Counted from the first letter of the stretch, positions 21,694 to 52,751 are shown. The stretch: 64,000 bases of DNA from Monoplex corrugatus (GCA_030674185.1 CM060314.1:24814391-24878390); one strand, 5' to 3'. Notes: generated from the letters alone by a model not told the origin. Made by a program: numbers and translations.

Positions 21694-24013
21694 TTAACCC
21701 CTTGACTGCCTAGAACGTAACTGTCACATTGTGGTTTTGGTAATAGCAGGCGCCTAACAATGTGAAATTCACGTTCATTTTTCGTCGGCTTCGCCTGGCA
21801 AAACTATAAGGGAAATAACACTACAAACTGTTTCACTGTTATCTTCCTTCCTTCCTTCCTTCCTGTCCCTTAACCCTATCCAGGGTCGTGGGGGCTCCAC
21901 ATGGATGAACGTCGCACCGTCTATCTCCACCTCTGTCTGTCATGAGCAAGGGTCTGGGTCGTGGCAAAGCTTTTTTCTGTCCATTTGTCAATATTGTCCA
22001 TCCACCTTTTTCTCTGTCTGCCTCTTTTTCTTCCCCCTGAACTGTTCCTTGGAGTATTGTTTTTGATAGTCCGTTAGTTCTTGTCACGTGACCATACCAC
22101 CGAAGTTTCCTTTTTCTTACTGTTGTCAGAAGGTTTTCATAGTTTTTGACATGCTGTGAAATTGTTCTTCGTACTTCCTCATTGGTAATGTGGTCTTTGT
22201 ATGAGATGCCAAGCACTCTTCTAAAGCATCTCATTTCTACTGCCAGGATCTTCTTTTGCAGTTCTGCTGTTAGTGTCCATGACTCGCACGCGTAGAGAAA
22301 GATTGACAGGACCAATGCGTGCATTAGCTTCAGTTTGGAAGTGAGGGCGATGTTTTTGTCCCTCCAGATGGGCTTCAGCTTGGCTAGTGCTGCTGTTGTC
22401 TGTGCTGCTCTTGCAAGAACTTCGGTTTTCGATCCCTGTTCACTGATAATGGCTCCGAGATATTTGAACTGAGCCACGGTTTCCAGCTCACTCCCGCTGA
22501 CTGTAATCTTCTTTTCTATTGGTTTTGTGCTGTTTGTCATCAACTTTGTCTTTTCGGCACTGATCTCCATGCCATATCTGGATGATGTCTCGTCCAGGTG
22601 TTTCACCAGGTTGGCAAGTTCGTCTTCATTTCCAGCCAACCCATCGATGTCGTCGGCAAATCTCAAGTTGGTGATTGTCCTTCCTCCAATACTGACTGAG
22701 CCGTGATGGTTTTCAAGGGCATCCGTCATAATGCGCTCAAGGAAGATGTTGAACAAGGTTGGAGAGAGGAGACAGCCCTGGCGAACTCCAACTGATGTGT
22801 GAAACCAGTCCCCCACTGTGCCCCCAACAAGCATTGCGCTGCTCGCTTTTGCGTATAGCTGTGTGATGGTGTCAATAAGCTTAATAATGGGTGTCAATAA
22901 TGGGTGTAGGGAGCTCTGGGTAGAGGTAGCACCTTTGATGTCTGGCAGCTGCACTCTCTGAGTGGACGGGCACACTGGCCTCACCCAACTCCTAAATCTC
23001 TCACGTGTTGGCTCCAAGCGCCACACTCCGGTACACCGCTTCAGCTGGCGGGCCAAACCACGTGAGGGGGTGGTGTTAACATGGCACTACTGGGCGAAGG
23101 ACCTCCTCGACGCAGGTCACCGGCCAGGGCGGAAGGGTTCAACGATGAACTACAACGGCCACGTGTTCATGACCAAGGCAAGCTGCCGTGTGGGTGGATA
23201 TCGGCTGTGGTCAGGCCTGGAGAGGGATGGGCGCCGCCAGGCTATTCATGCCCAAGACACACTACATGATGATGAACCAAAAACTGTTATCTAGGAAGGT
23301 AAAATCAGGGTTGTAGCCCTTTGATTGTTGGCCAATGATTGGCTAGTCACCATAGTTTTTCTTGGAATTTCTAAGACTTTTGAAGAAACCAATTAGCATA
23401 TCCAAGATGGCAGACGCTTCAGGCAGCTCGTCTGGTCGACCAGTTTGATCAGTTTTTTGACAGTTTTCCATACTGTCCTAAATGACCAAGACAGTGATGA
23501 AGAGGACTTTTTGGGAGAAGATGACGATGATTTTGATGAAGATGAGACTGACACCAACCAGCATCATCCTCTTTTGTCTGGTCTCTTGCACGAAGGCTTG
23601 GACTATGTTACCCCTTTTTGTTCATGGATTACCACATCAATTTTATCTACTTGGAGTACAATGAGTACCAGACACTTTCCTTTGACATTCAGTGTTCAAT
23701 AAAACTAAGTTTTGTACTGTTTTCATTGGTTTTATGTTCCGTAATATGTGTGTTTATATTCCGAAACTGTCATTTTGGGGGGAAAAAAACCTTATATATT
23801 TTTTTTTCCCATACTAATTACATACAAAACCAAATTATAGTTATATCACATCATAGACAGGGATATAAGGAAAAAGCATGCCAAAAATCTTAGAGATCTG
23901 TCAGTAAATGAATGAGCAATGCACACTTTAGTAAACATACCGTAAAAATCAAAGTTTTGCTCCGGCAGACAGGAGTTCAAAAACAGCTATTTTTCCAGCA
24001 GTCAAGGGGTTAA
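21694..24013 (+). mobile_element. piggyBac-like element, defective, interrupted by a LINE
   Basis: The ends are TTAA + CCCCTTGACTGCC (21694-21710) and GCAGTCAAGGGG + TTAA (23998-24013), that is, TTAA target duplications and inverted CCCCTTGACTGC termini typical of piggyBac superfamily elements. Internal sequence at 23410-23570 encodes MADASGSSSGRPV then a stop, and in another frame an acidic stretch DSDEEDFLGEDDDDFDEDET, resembling the acidic N-terminus of piggyBac transposases. No catalytic DDD region remains. Without the insertion at 21845-23282 it would be about 0.86 kb. A member of a nonautonomous or decayed family. Confidence 0.7.
21845..23282 (-). mobile_element. RTE-like LINE, internally deleted, with 10-bp target duplication
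   Basis: The insertion is bounded by ACTGTTATCT at 21835-21844 and 23283-23292. On the - strand the RT palm and thumb are readable for about 340 residues: VGVRQGCLLSPTLFNIFLER, NLRFADDIDGLAGNEDELA (FADD catalytic box), FKYLGAIISEQG, SWTLTAELQKK, VRKRKLRWYGHVTR. The 3' end has (TTCC)n at 21845-21865. The 5' part (23282 to about 22920) is non-RT sequence joined directly to the palm, so endonuclease and finger regions are missing. RTE assignment is tentative. Confidence 0.8.
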
Positions 24014-24247
24014 GCAACATTCTTATAGCTAGTCCTCATGTACTGTGAGAGTGATAGGACTTTAAACTCTACAAGGCAGAACAGAAAAACAATGGATGCA
24101 CGCAAGTTTTGGACTAGGGCTACATATTGCAAATACCGAGTTATCACAAAATTTTTATCTGTGTTGACTTAGGGAAAGGTATGGGACATGCACACCATAC
24201 TACTACATGCCACTGCCCACTTCTCTGAAAAAGAAAAAGATCACATA

Positions 24248-24327
<80 letters not shown>

Positions 24328-24328
24328 G

Positions 24329-24400
<72 letters not shown>
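24248..24400. repeat. (CA)n microsatellite
   Basis: About 150 bases of CA with a CGCGCGCG core at 24327-24337. ORFs on both strands are artefacts. Confidence 0.96.
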
Positions 24401-24402
<2 letters not shown>

Positions 24403-24897
24403 TTGTCATATGCCACAGCCACTTTCCATTCCTTAAAAAGGAGGTATGGGAACTTTCGCAAAGATCTGAATGATTCAATACAACAAGCCGCAAACAGTAG
24501 TTAGTAGAACTTAGTATATTAGATCTGCACAAACAAATTCAAATGAAAAAACAAATAGAACAACAAAACTTTACTCAGCTTTTTGCTGAAATGACCATTA
24601 AGTCCAGTAATGCCATATTTCCTATGAACTACGGTCAACAGTATTACCCAGTACCAAGTGCATCTACAAAACAAATTTCTGCATTTAAATATGAGTGTAT
24701 ACAATCTACTTTACATAGCATTGTTCAAATTTGTCTAGAAGCACTTGATTGAAAACAGATGTTAAACCAAAGATCACAAGCACACACATCATTTACATGG
24801 CCCGACACTCAAACTTCAATGCAGATAACACACTCATGAGAGAATATTACTGAGCATTCAGTCAGGTGTGACATTATGATCTAAACTATTTTTTGTT

Positions 24898-25445
24898 GTA
24901 GTTTAAAGCCCAGCCGACAGCACAGAGCCATATCAGGGCTATAACCTGTTTAAAAAATCACACAATACTTCAACTGGAAAGAAAAAAGAAAAGAAAATTA
25001 AGTACACATATCAATGCATTCACACACATATCTAAGATGTCACTGGCGTTGACCATTCCATCCAATTTATCACACAGTGGATTTAAAAAAAACACATCTG
25101 ATTACAAATTTAAACATGACAAAGGACACTAAAATATATAAAAACAGCCTAAATTACTTCCACATATATGATTTTCCAAGAGCCAAAAATGCACTTAATA
25201 CATGAACCCAATTATCAGTCCTAAGAGAAAGTACATAAAATTTTATTGAACACTTACAAGTGAATGGACCAGCAAGGCAGAAAATGATAGGAAGAAATGA
25301 CAGAATGCAAAGGAAGAAAGAAACAAAGAGAGTGACAGAAAAGAGAACATTTCTAGCACAAAATTTCCAGAAGGTGGGGATATTATTTATACTGAAAGAG
25401 CCCCCGGCATCTGCACAGGGGAATCTATGCCATTTCATATAGGCC
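24898..25445. repeat. Unclassified dispersed repeat, copy 1
   Basis: Starts TTTAAAGCCCAGCCGACAGC and matches the segment at 36057-36585 along its whole length in the same orientation (shared blocks: AGAAAATTAAGTACACATAT, GAGCCAAAAATGCA, CAAGGCAGAAAATGATA, TAGCACAAAATTTCCAGAAG). No coding capacity or terminal repeats are recognised. Confidence 0.8.
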
Positions 25446-26940
25446 CCTAGCCAACTCTGTAAAATTTTTACATGATACTAAAACAGTTGAGTACTGGCCT
25501 GATTCTAAAAGGCTCAGTTAGCTGCAACATGTTTGCTCCATCATAAAAACATCCAGATGAAACAAAGCCATTTTTTGCCTCTGTGTATGTGCACGTGCGT
25601 GCTTGTGTGTTTGTGTGTTCACAAACGGATGAGTTGAGTGCCTGCTTATCAGCTCTCTACCGATTCTTACCAAGCAAACAAAAACCATAAAGATAAGTAA
25701 ATATTTTCATTGTAATGTACATCATTCTTACCAAGCAAACAAAAACCATAAAGATAAGTACATAGTTTCATTGTAATGTACATCATGATGACAAATCAAA
25801 ATGATCAAGACTATGGTAGATAACAGTACAGTACTTCATAACAGTGAATTATGACAACATATTTCTGATTAAATGACTTATCACAAAAGGAATAAAGAAG
25901 AAAGACACCCCAGTCTGGCAAGTAACTCATGATTCTTTCCCCTCACTTCCCCACTCATTAATGTTAACAAGACAGTTTCCCTCAGGATGATAATCGCTGT
26001 ACGATCCATGCCTTCAACTGTGGCCATAATGCACAAAATTCTTGGTCAATTTAATTTTAAGTAACAACTGTCACCTGGCTTTGTGGGGATTCAAATCCTG
26101 GGACACGTGAACATATATCACAAGCAACTATGCTGTGGTGTCAAGTTGCAAGAAGTTACTGATCATACTGAAAACTCATTTATGAACACATACAAGCTGC
26201 GTTTTCACAAAATCAATGTATGAAATATACAACCATTGCAAACAAAATGTAAATCTAATAATGATGTAATGAAGTTGTAACATAATTGTCAATATACAAA
26301 ATAATACACAAAAATGAAAATATAAACTGACAGATGTTTCATCTCAGTGACTTTTCATCTCCAGACAAAAAGGATTTATAAAAAGATGCACAAAGAAAAA
26401 GATGGGCAAGAGTTTATGACAGAAGTAAAAATATTTTGTCATGATTCATGCTACTGCAGATCTTGAACAATACAAATTTGCTGAGACAGGAAATGTGGCT
26501 TAGTATGTCTTAATACTTAAAAAGTGTCCAAAAACAGCAAACTTGCTGGTATGCTGTAGTTTACCGGGATAGAAGCTCCCAAAAACTATTCATAACTTGT
26601 ACTATGCAGACTGACATAAGCACTGAATGGTGAGGCAGGGAATAAAGCTTGGGGTGTCTTAAAACCAGGTTAGATACAAAACTTTGCCAGGGGAATTTGG
26701 TTCATATGTTGCATCAAAATGTCAAATTGGTATGCAAAACATTCATACAACAGACAGTATTTAAGACATTGCACACAATTTTCAAGAGTACTAAAAGTTT
26801 ATGCCTCGTGGTATGGTGTCTAATTCTTTCTTCCGGTTCCATAGTCACTCAATTCTGTGATGAGTCTTACAATTATTAGAGTGGTTAAATGTCTCACTTT
26901 TTAAAATTACATATTTCAATTTCATTTACATTCTTGGTTT
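25446..26940. other. Intergenic, mostly unique AT-rich sequence
   Basis: Contains a 58-bp direct duplication (CATTCTTACCAAGCAAACAA... at about 25666-25724 and 25725-25784). I see no gene or classified repeat. Confidence 0.55.
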
Positions 26941-26952
26941 TATTGTTTGTGC

Positions 26953-26954
<2 letters not shown>

Positions 26955-27051
<97 letters not shown>

Positions 27052-27177
27052 CATGTGTGTGTGCATGTGTGCATATGTCCAAATAACTAAAGTGTGTATA
27101 AGCATACATATTAGACAGAAAGAACTAACGAGACAGAAAAAAAAGATAGTGTGTGTGTGAGTGTGTGAGTGTGTGTG

Positions 27178-27256
<79 letters not shown>
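26955..27256. repeat. Two (GT)n microsatellites
   Basis: GT tracts at 26955-27050 and 27150-27256, separated by unique sequence. The poly-Cys/Val and poly-Thr/His ORFs are artefacts. Confidence 0.95.
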
Positions 27257-27259
<3 letters not shown>

Positions 27260-27424
27260 TACAAATGAATATAAGCATTAAAAGTATGCATGTGTACATG
27301 TATGCACAAAGTAAAAGAAGGGCAAGCATCTAGGATAAGATATCAAACATTTAGTCATGACCTGTGCTACTGCACATCTCTGTAGTGTCAAACAATGAAA
27401 CTCATCTGCCTAACAGAATGAACA

Positions 27425-27845
27425 TGTCATACAGGCTGAATAAATATATATGTCTGCCTACAGATGAAATGTCTACAGGAATAATATTGTCTGCCTACAG
27501 ATGAACATGTCATACAGGCTGAATAAAATATATGTTGCTAACAGATGAACTGTCATACAGGCTGAATAATTATATGTCTGCCTAACAGAATGAACATGTC
27601 ATACAGGCTGAATAAATTATATGTCTGCCTAACAGAATGAATATGTCATACAGGCTGAATAAATTATATGTCTGCCTAACAGAATGAATATGTCATACAG
27701 GCTGAATAATTATAAGTTGCCTACAGATGAATATGTCTACAGCTGAAAAATATATGTTGCTAACAGAATGAAATGTCATACAGGTGAATAAATTATATGT
27801 CTGCCTAACAGAATGAACATGTCATACAGGCTGAATAAATTATAT
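27425..27845. repeat. About 47-bp tandem repeat, about 9-10 copies
   Basis: The unit CATGTCATACAGGCTGAATA plus AATTATATGTCTGCCTAACA plus GAATGAA repeats. Units at 27465-27560 and 27715-27780 carry several scattered single-base deletions while others are almost identical, a pattern suggestive of locally poor consensus. Confidence 0.9.
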
Positions 27846-27995
27846 AATATATATACTGTTACAAAATGATACAAAGAAAAATATAACCAACAAATCATTT
27901 CACATAACTTTCTGAAGTAACTGCCAAGATTTAGAAATACAATATGTGTCAAATACATGTACATATAGAGTTGATAGGTATGGTAGTCAAGGGGT

Positions 27996-28338
27996 AAATG
28001 TCAGATATTTCCAAAGGAGTGAATGTCAGACATTTTCAAAGGGGTAAATGTCAGATATTTCCAAGGGGGTAAATTTCAAATATTTTCAAAGGGGTAAATG
28101 TCAGATATTTCCAAGGGGGTAAATGTCAGATATTTCCAAAGGAGTGAATGTCAGACATTTTCAAAGGGGTAAATGTCAGATATTTCCAAAGGAGTGAATG
28201 TCATTTTCAAAGAGGTAAATGTCAGATATTTCCAAGGGGGTAAACGTCAGATATTTCCAAAGAAGTGAATGTCAGATATTTCCAAAGGGGGTAAATGTCA
28301 GGACATTTCCAAAGGGGGTAAATGACAGACATTTCCAA
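27996..28338. repeat. 25-bp tandem repeat, about 14 copies
   Basis: The unit GGGGTAAATGTCAGATATTT plus CCAAA alternates with a GGAGTGAATG...CATTTTCAAA variant, suggesting a 50-bp higher-order unit in part of the array. It ends at a SINE. Confidence 0.9.
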
Positions 28339-28690
28339 TTGGAAGGACTTGGGTTCCATTCATCTAGACACCTCTGCCTGGTGGGTTAAAGGCAGAGATT
28401 TTGGCAATCTCCCAGATCAACATGTATGAAGACCTGTTTGTGCCTGAACCCCCTTCATGTGCACTGCATGAAGAAAATCAAATATGCATGTTAAAGATAC
28501 CATGAAGTCATGTCAGTGTCCAGTGGCTTATGGAAACAAGAAATTACCAACCATGCACACCCACCAAAAATGGAGCACATGACTGCAGCAACATGCAGCT
28601 TGAATAGTGTCGGAATAACGCCATGCATACATGTTAAAAAAATGTTACACCGATAATATTCAGTTGGCTTGCAACTATTCATTCAACACA
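28336..28690 (+). repeat. Gastropod-type tRNA-SINE, copy 1
   Basis: A B-box-like GGGTTCCATTC lies near the start, then CTGGTGGGTTAAAGGCAGAG, ACCTGTTTGTGCCTGAACCC, CATGTTAAAGATACCATGAA, GTCAGTGTCCAGTGGCTTAT and GCATGCACACC-type segments. Copies at 43795 and 46445 share these blocks in order. Confidence 0.65.
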
Positions 28691-28911
28691 GGCTATTAAA
28701 GCACAAGCTGTACTGGTAACATGAAGTTAATATGCAGACACATACATTTCAAATTGTATTAAGACATACAAGGCATAGTTTTTATCAATATTAACAAAAT
28801 GAAAGCTTATGGTATGGTGTCGTATTATCAATTCAGGACTTTTTTCTTTGTTCTTTCCAAACAGCATGGAAACTTGGTCTGCTGGCATGTCAGTGTCATA
28901 TCATGTTTTAC

Positions 28912-28912
<1 letters not shown>

Positions 28913-28985
<73 letters not shown>

Positions 28986-28990
28986 CACAT
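28913..28990. repeat. (CA)n microsatellite
   Basis: About 78 bases of CA with one CC interruption. Confidence 0.95.
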
Positions 28991-29159
28991 GCGCATGTGT
29001 ATGGAGACAACACAAAATGTTCTACATCAATGCATTAATAAAATGTTTGAACCTCCCCCTCCCACAACTACATACAAGCTTGCACACTTGTGCACACAAA
29101 CATGCACAGCATTAAATTTCAAACCATCGCAAGATTCAAATGGACAAGATCAGAGAACT

Positions 29160-29625
29160 GTTGTTGTTGTTCATCCTTCAATTTTGACAGGGGGATTGGT
29201 GATTGTGGGTGTGAGGCCAGTCTGGGTTAGGAAGGCTCGCCCACACGTAAGGCAAACATGGTTTGATGCAGTTGTAGAACTGGAGGTTGCTCTTGCCTTG
29301 TGCGCTTCTTGTTTTCTTCGAGCTTACACTACATGTCTTCTCTCTGCTGCTCTTGCTCCGATGGTCAGATGCCTCGATCTAGTGAAAGCGTCTCTCAGGT
29401 ATTGGGGTCGATGCTCAGGCGATTGATGGATAGTTTGAGGCAATTTTTAAAGTGTTTCTTTTGGCCACCAACTGAGCGTTTCCCCTGGCTCAGCAATCCA
29501 TACATAAGTTGTTTTGGTAGTCGATTTTCAGACATTCTCACCGTGTGTTCAGCCCATCTTACTTGGGCTTTCTGCAAGAAGGTATGTATGCTGAAGTGCC
29601 GGCTCAGAGAACTATCTCCCTGACC
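29160..29625 (-). mobile_element. Nimb/Ingi-type LINE 3' end
   Basis: The - strand frame at 29577-29395 reads VRWAEHTVRMSENRLPKQLM then GLLSQGKRSVGGQKKHFKNC, and a further frame downstream gives a C2H2/CCHC-like CLTCGRAFLTQTGL near 29230. This C-terminal layout (RWxGH, LPKQLxYG, KRSxGGQKKxFK, terminal zinc finger) is shared with 44162-44580. Family placement in the I superfamily is from memory. Confidence 0.65.
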
Positions 29626-30303
29626 AATATTCCCAACAAAGTGATAACCACAGACAAGACTAAAGCATGGTCTTTGACCAGGACGATGTTGATCTGGTTG
29701 CTGCGTAATATGTCAGCCAGGAAGCAGCCAGCAGAGTACCTCTCAACCCAGCTTAACCCTTCCCAGTATCATGCGTCAGCTATCTTTCTGTCCATCGATG
29801 TACGTTATTGTATTCTATGAAGAACAGTTTCCAATCTATTTCACTCTATGAATATAATTTAACTGTAAGTCAATGATGAATTTGTCAGGGAAACACACAT
29901 AACAACATACTACATCACTATTTCTCAAGGAAATATACCAAAATCATCAACAGAATTGCTGTTAAATCCAATTAGCTTAGGAAAAAAAGGATCTTTAGGC
30001 AAACATACATATGAACAAAAACACATGAACTGCATTCAGTTAAAAAAAATATATCTATTCTATTTTTGACCCTGTCTTTCTTCTTATTCATAATTTAATC
30101 ATTGCATAGTTTATGTCCTTTTGACATGGAAAAAAGGGACTCCATCATGTTTATGTGGCTCACTGTTTGGGTAGACTAGTACATATAGATGTTCTTTGAC
30201 AAAAACTTGATTATCAAATCTATACATGTCTCTGCTGTGATTACAACTGTGCCATGATTTAGGCTGTTGGCCAGCAGCTTATCTAACTGACATGATTTTC
30301 TGT

Positions 30304-30307
<4 letters not shown>

Positions 30308-30384
<77 letters not shown>

Positions 30385-30397
30385 TGTGTGTGTGTGT

Positions 30398-30435
<38 letters not shown>

Positions 30436-30525
30436 GTGTGTGTGTGTGTCTGTGTATGTCTGTCTGTGTGTGTGTGCGTGCGTGCATGCGCGTGTGCGTG
30501 TGTGTGTGTGTGTGTTGTGTGTGCG
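30308..30525. repeat. (GT)n microsatellite in TMEM184C 3' UTR
   Basis: Interrupted GT run starting about 20 bases beyond the TMEM184C stop codon when read in gene direction, so the mature 3' UTR would carry a long CA run if it extends this far. Confidence 0.95.
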
Positions 30526-30543
30526 CACATAAATTCATGATCA

Positions 30544-49332
<18,789 letters not shown>

Positions 49333-49460
49333 GATGCTTGCAGCAAGGCGACAGTTTACTGCGAGAGAAATTGTCAAACAAGCACGAAACGAAAACAGTC
49401 AGCCGACATTTTGTCAGCTTTCGTTGTCACATGACATTCAGTCATGGTCATGAAGCAATC
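49333..49460 (-). promoter_or_regulatory. Candidate TMEM184C promoter / 5' UTR with M-box-like site
   Basis: The 130 bases upstream of the ATG include GTCACATGAC at 49425-49434, a palindrome containing TCACATGA (the MITF/TFE 'M-box' form of the E-box). No TATA box is evident. Function is inferred only from the motif and its position. Confidence 0.3.
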
Positions 49461-49639
49461 TCTTTTCGATTTTTTTTTTTTCAAAATTTTTACAGCCTGG
49501 TACTAATATATTGTTTGTGGGTTAAATTATTATAAAACCATAGATTAATAGGGGAATCCTTTCAAATGTGCTTTTAATTTTTGCTCCAAATTTGTCTACT
49601 TTCTTACAGTTCCGGACAGATTATAAATACAGCAGAATA

Positions 49640-49720
49640 AGTTTCTTCTTCTTCAGTGTTGAGGGTCCACAATCAAATTTGATTCTTCTTCTTCTTCTTC
49701 TTCAGTGGTATTAACGTCCC
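49640..49720. repeat. (TTC)n-rich segment
   Basis: TTCTTCTTCTTCAGTG occurs twice (49646-49663 and 49684-49706). (GAA)n tails end several gastropod SINEs, so this may be the worn tail of one on the - strand. Confidence 0.45.
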
Positions 49721-49784
49721 AGCGTGATAACGATTAGGGACTGTCGTAAGATGAATCTTGTCATATAGTTAAAGAAGATAAGCG

Positions 49785-51020
49785 TTGTCTTATAATTTCC
49801 ATGAAAACCTTGATTATTCTGGCGCCTATATTTGTGGATTTGTGGAAGGGAAAGGAACTATTAATGCCATATACATCCTAAGAACTATCATAGAGAGGTC
49901 AAATGAGATGAATAAGGATTTGTATTTATGCTTTGTTGACTACACCAAGGCCTTCGATCGGGTAAGACATGATGAATTGATCAACCAACTGGAGAGACTC
50001 AATGTTGATGGAAAAGATCTACAAATAATCAGAAATATGTACTGGGAACAAACAGCTGCAATGAGAATAGAAAACAATGTAAGCTCTTTCCAAAATATCA
50101 AAAGAGGTGTCAGACAAGGTTGTGTTTTGTCACCAGATCTGTTTTCACTTTACAGCGAAAACATCATGAGAAACCTAGAAGAAGACCCTGGATTAAAGGT
50201 TGGAGAGAAAATGATAAGCAACGTTCGATATGCAGATGACACCGTGCTAATTGCAGAAAGTGAAAGAGACCTACAAAACCTTGTGAATATACTAGAAATA
50301 GAAAGCAAAGGTAAGGGGCTGGAACTAAACAGCAGGAAGACTGAAGTCATTGTGATTAGTAAAAAACATGAAATCCCCTCATGCAAAATAACAGCAAATG
50401 GCACAACCTTGACACAGGTTGATAAATTCAAATACCTGGGAACGATCATTTCATCAGACGGCAGATGCACATCAGAAATAGCCGGCAGAATCGGCCAAGC
50501 CAAAACAGCATTCAAGAAGATGACAAGCATTCTTACCAACAAATGCCTGTCAATTAACATCAGGAAGAGAGTTCTTGAATGTTATATAGAACCAATACTG
50601 TTGTACGGATGCGAGGCGTGGACAGTCAACAAACAAAGCCAGAACAAGATTGAAGCAGCCGAGATGTGGTTTCTAAGAAGAATGTTGAGAGTTCCATGGA
50701 CAGCAAAGAAAACAAACGAGACAGTCTTGATGGAGGCAGACACAAGTAGATCACTCATAAGGAAGATTAGGAAAAGACAAGCAACATTTATAGGCCATTT
50801 TATGAGGAAGGGGGGTTTGGAGCACCTGGTCACAAGGGGAAAGCTGGAGGGTAGGAGAGCACCGGGTAGACCCAGGGAGAAAATGCTGGACGTACTTGCA
50901 GAGTGGCTGGGGACGAGGAGGGTTGGGGAGATGCTAGGGGCAACGAGAGATAGAGGCAGATGGAAGTCCATGATCGCCAACGCCAAGCGGCAGAGCACCT
51001 GATGATAATGATGATATATA
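49785..51020 (+). mobile_element. LINE (RTE-like), 5'-truncated, 405-codon intact RT frame
   Basis: An uninterrupted frame to TGA at about 51000 covers the RT from the finger segment (CGFVEGKGTINAIYILR) through DLYLCFVDYTKAFDRVRHDE, RGVRQGCVLSPDLFSLYSE, NVRYADDTVLIAESERDLQN (YADD box), DKFKYLGTIISSDGR, LYGCEAWTVNKQ and the tail GKLEGRRAPGRPREK. The 3' end is GATGATAATGATGATATATA, an RTE-style short tail. The endonuclease is absent, so the copy cannot move by itself, but absence of stops means a recent insertion. Clade is tentative. Confidence 0.85.
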
Positions 51021-51084
51021 TAACTGGGGGGTTTGCAGCAGATAAATCTGGGCAGTGGACGTGTCTTTAGAGTTCAGTTTTAAT

Positions 51085-51245
51085 CATGATGATGGTGGGG
51101 TGGGGGGAATGAGGTGGTGGGGTGAGGAGGTAGGAGGAGGAACGGGGTGTAGAGGGCAAGAGGGGTGGGGTGGGTGAAGAAGGCAGCAGGGTGGGGCAGG
51201 GGCTCTGAGGGGAAGTGGGGGGAGGGAAGGGGGGTCGGTCTAGTC
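51085..51245 (+). other. G-rich tract with quadruplex potential
   Basis: About 150 bases of repeated GGGG/GGTGGGG/GGAGG runs (for example GGTGGGGTGGGGGGAATG and AAGTGGGGGGAGGGAAGGGG). It is directly downstream of the LINE. Confidence 0.6.
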
Positions 51246-51556
51246 TGGGATTTTGGAGGCCCTTGACACGAGTGAGTCAAGTGTTGTGGCCTCAACTGTT
51301 TGGACATTGTTGTGTATGAAATAGGTCCCAGCATACCATCTGTAGGATAGAGTCATCTCCCTTGACGATCTACGGTCGGGAGACTCGTTGTCAGGACGAT
51401 AGGTAAAGATAACGGTGCATCCGAACTACCGGCTCAGTCCCAACTAATTCTACTGATATTATCGTGACATACAACACCAACTATCGCCGCTACTGTTGCC
51501 TGTTACTGCTGCGTTGTTACCACTGCTACCACAACCATCATCAGCTCCATCACTGT

Positions 51557-51581
51557 ACACACACACAAACAGACACACACA

Positions 51582-51662
<81 letters not shown>

Positions 51663-51831
51663 TTATCATAAACCCTTTCTTGTCAGGTAAACATTAAAGT
51701 TGTACCGGTAGTAATAAAACTCACATGCCACATGTACATATGAGCATACTCTCTCTCTCTCTCACTCTCTATCTGTTTGTCTGTCTGTCTGTCTCTCTGT
51801 CTATGTTCTGTCTCTCTTTCTCTCTTTCCTC

Positions 51832-51893
<62 letters not shown>
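51557..51893. repeat. (CA)n and (CT)n microsatellites
   Basis: CA at 51573-51660, a TCTG/CTCT mosaic at 51750-51830 and pure CT at 51838-51893. The Arg/Glu ORF on the - strand is an artefact. Confidence 0.95.
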
Positions 51894-51897
<4 letters not shown>

Positions 51898-52389
51898 CGC
51901 ACAAACGCGAGTGCTTAGATATATACACACATAAATCGTAGCTGACTTTTTAAACTTTCTTTAACTAACTCTTACTAAGCTTGTTTGATTAGTTTTCCGA
52001 AGATTTGCCTATAGTCTAATACTAGCCAGAAAGTTAACATTTCCCCTGGTCACTGATAACAGTATAGGAAGACATCACACTGTCCCTGACATTCTTTCTT
52101 TCTTTCTTTGTTGTTTGCTTTTTTATGGCAGAACAATTAAATTTATTTACTGTGAAACGTGAAACAATTTTTGATTTTTTCATTGTTTTACAATTCCATG
52201 TACAGAACGTTTGTAGAGCCATGCTATATGACCTGGACATTACTTGGTTATACATAGATACCAGCTCTCACTCTGTTTCTGTCCCTCTCTCTCTCTCCTC
52301 TCTCTCTCTTCTTAACACAAATATGTGCATGCATTGGCGTATGCTATGCTCTGTTTTGCTGTCCGTCCACCTGTGTGTGTGCGTATGCT

Positions 52390-52390
52390 A

Positions 52391-52427
<37 letters not shown>

Positions 52428-52480
52428 TGTGTGTTAGAGAGAGAGAGTTAGAGAGAGAGAGAGAGAAAGTGTGTGTGTTT

Positions 52481-52553
<73 letters not shown>
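52390..52553 (+). repeat. (GT)n/(GA)n microsatellite
   Basis: GT runs interleaved with GAGAGA runs, then about 70 bases of pure GT. Confidence 0.95.
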
Positions 52554-52555
<2 letters not shown>

Positions 52556-52751
52556 ACTTTTCTGACAAGAGATAAACAGATAAAAGAAAACACAGACAAG
52601 ATTGTTTACACTGACCAGGTCAGCCTACATAGCACATGCTGTGACAGACCTTCACAAGATGGCTACGCAGCAGTTTTAATCGCCCCAACGCTGGTTGTGC
52701 GCGCTGGTGTGGTCTAGTTTTAAGAAGTTTGTGGTTTGCCCTCTCTAGAAA

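Noticed and set aside
23445..23702. A small acidic host protein
   Set aside because: It lies between piggyBac-like termini and its acidic stretch suits a transposase N-terminus.
49785..51002. A host gene encoding a 405-residue protein
   Set aside because: It is a retrotransposon RT with a YADD box, RTE-like tail and a second truncated copy nearby.
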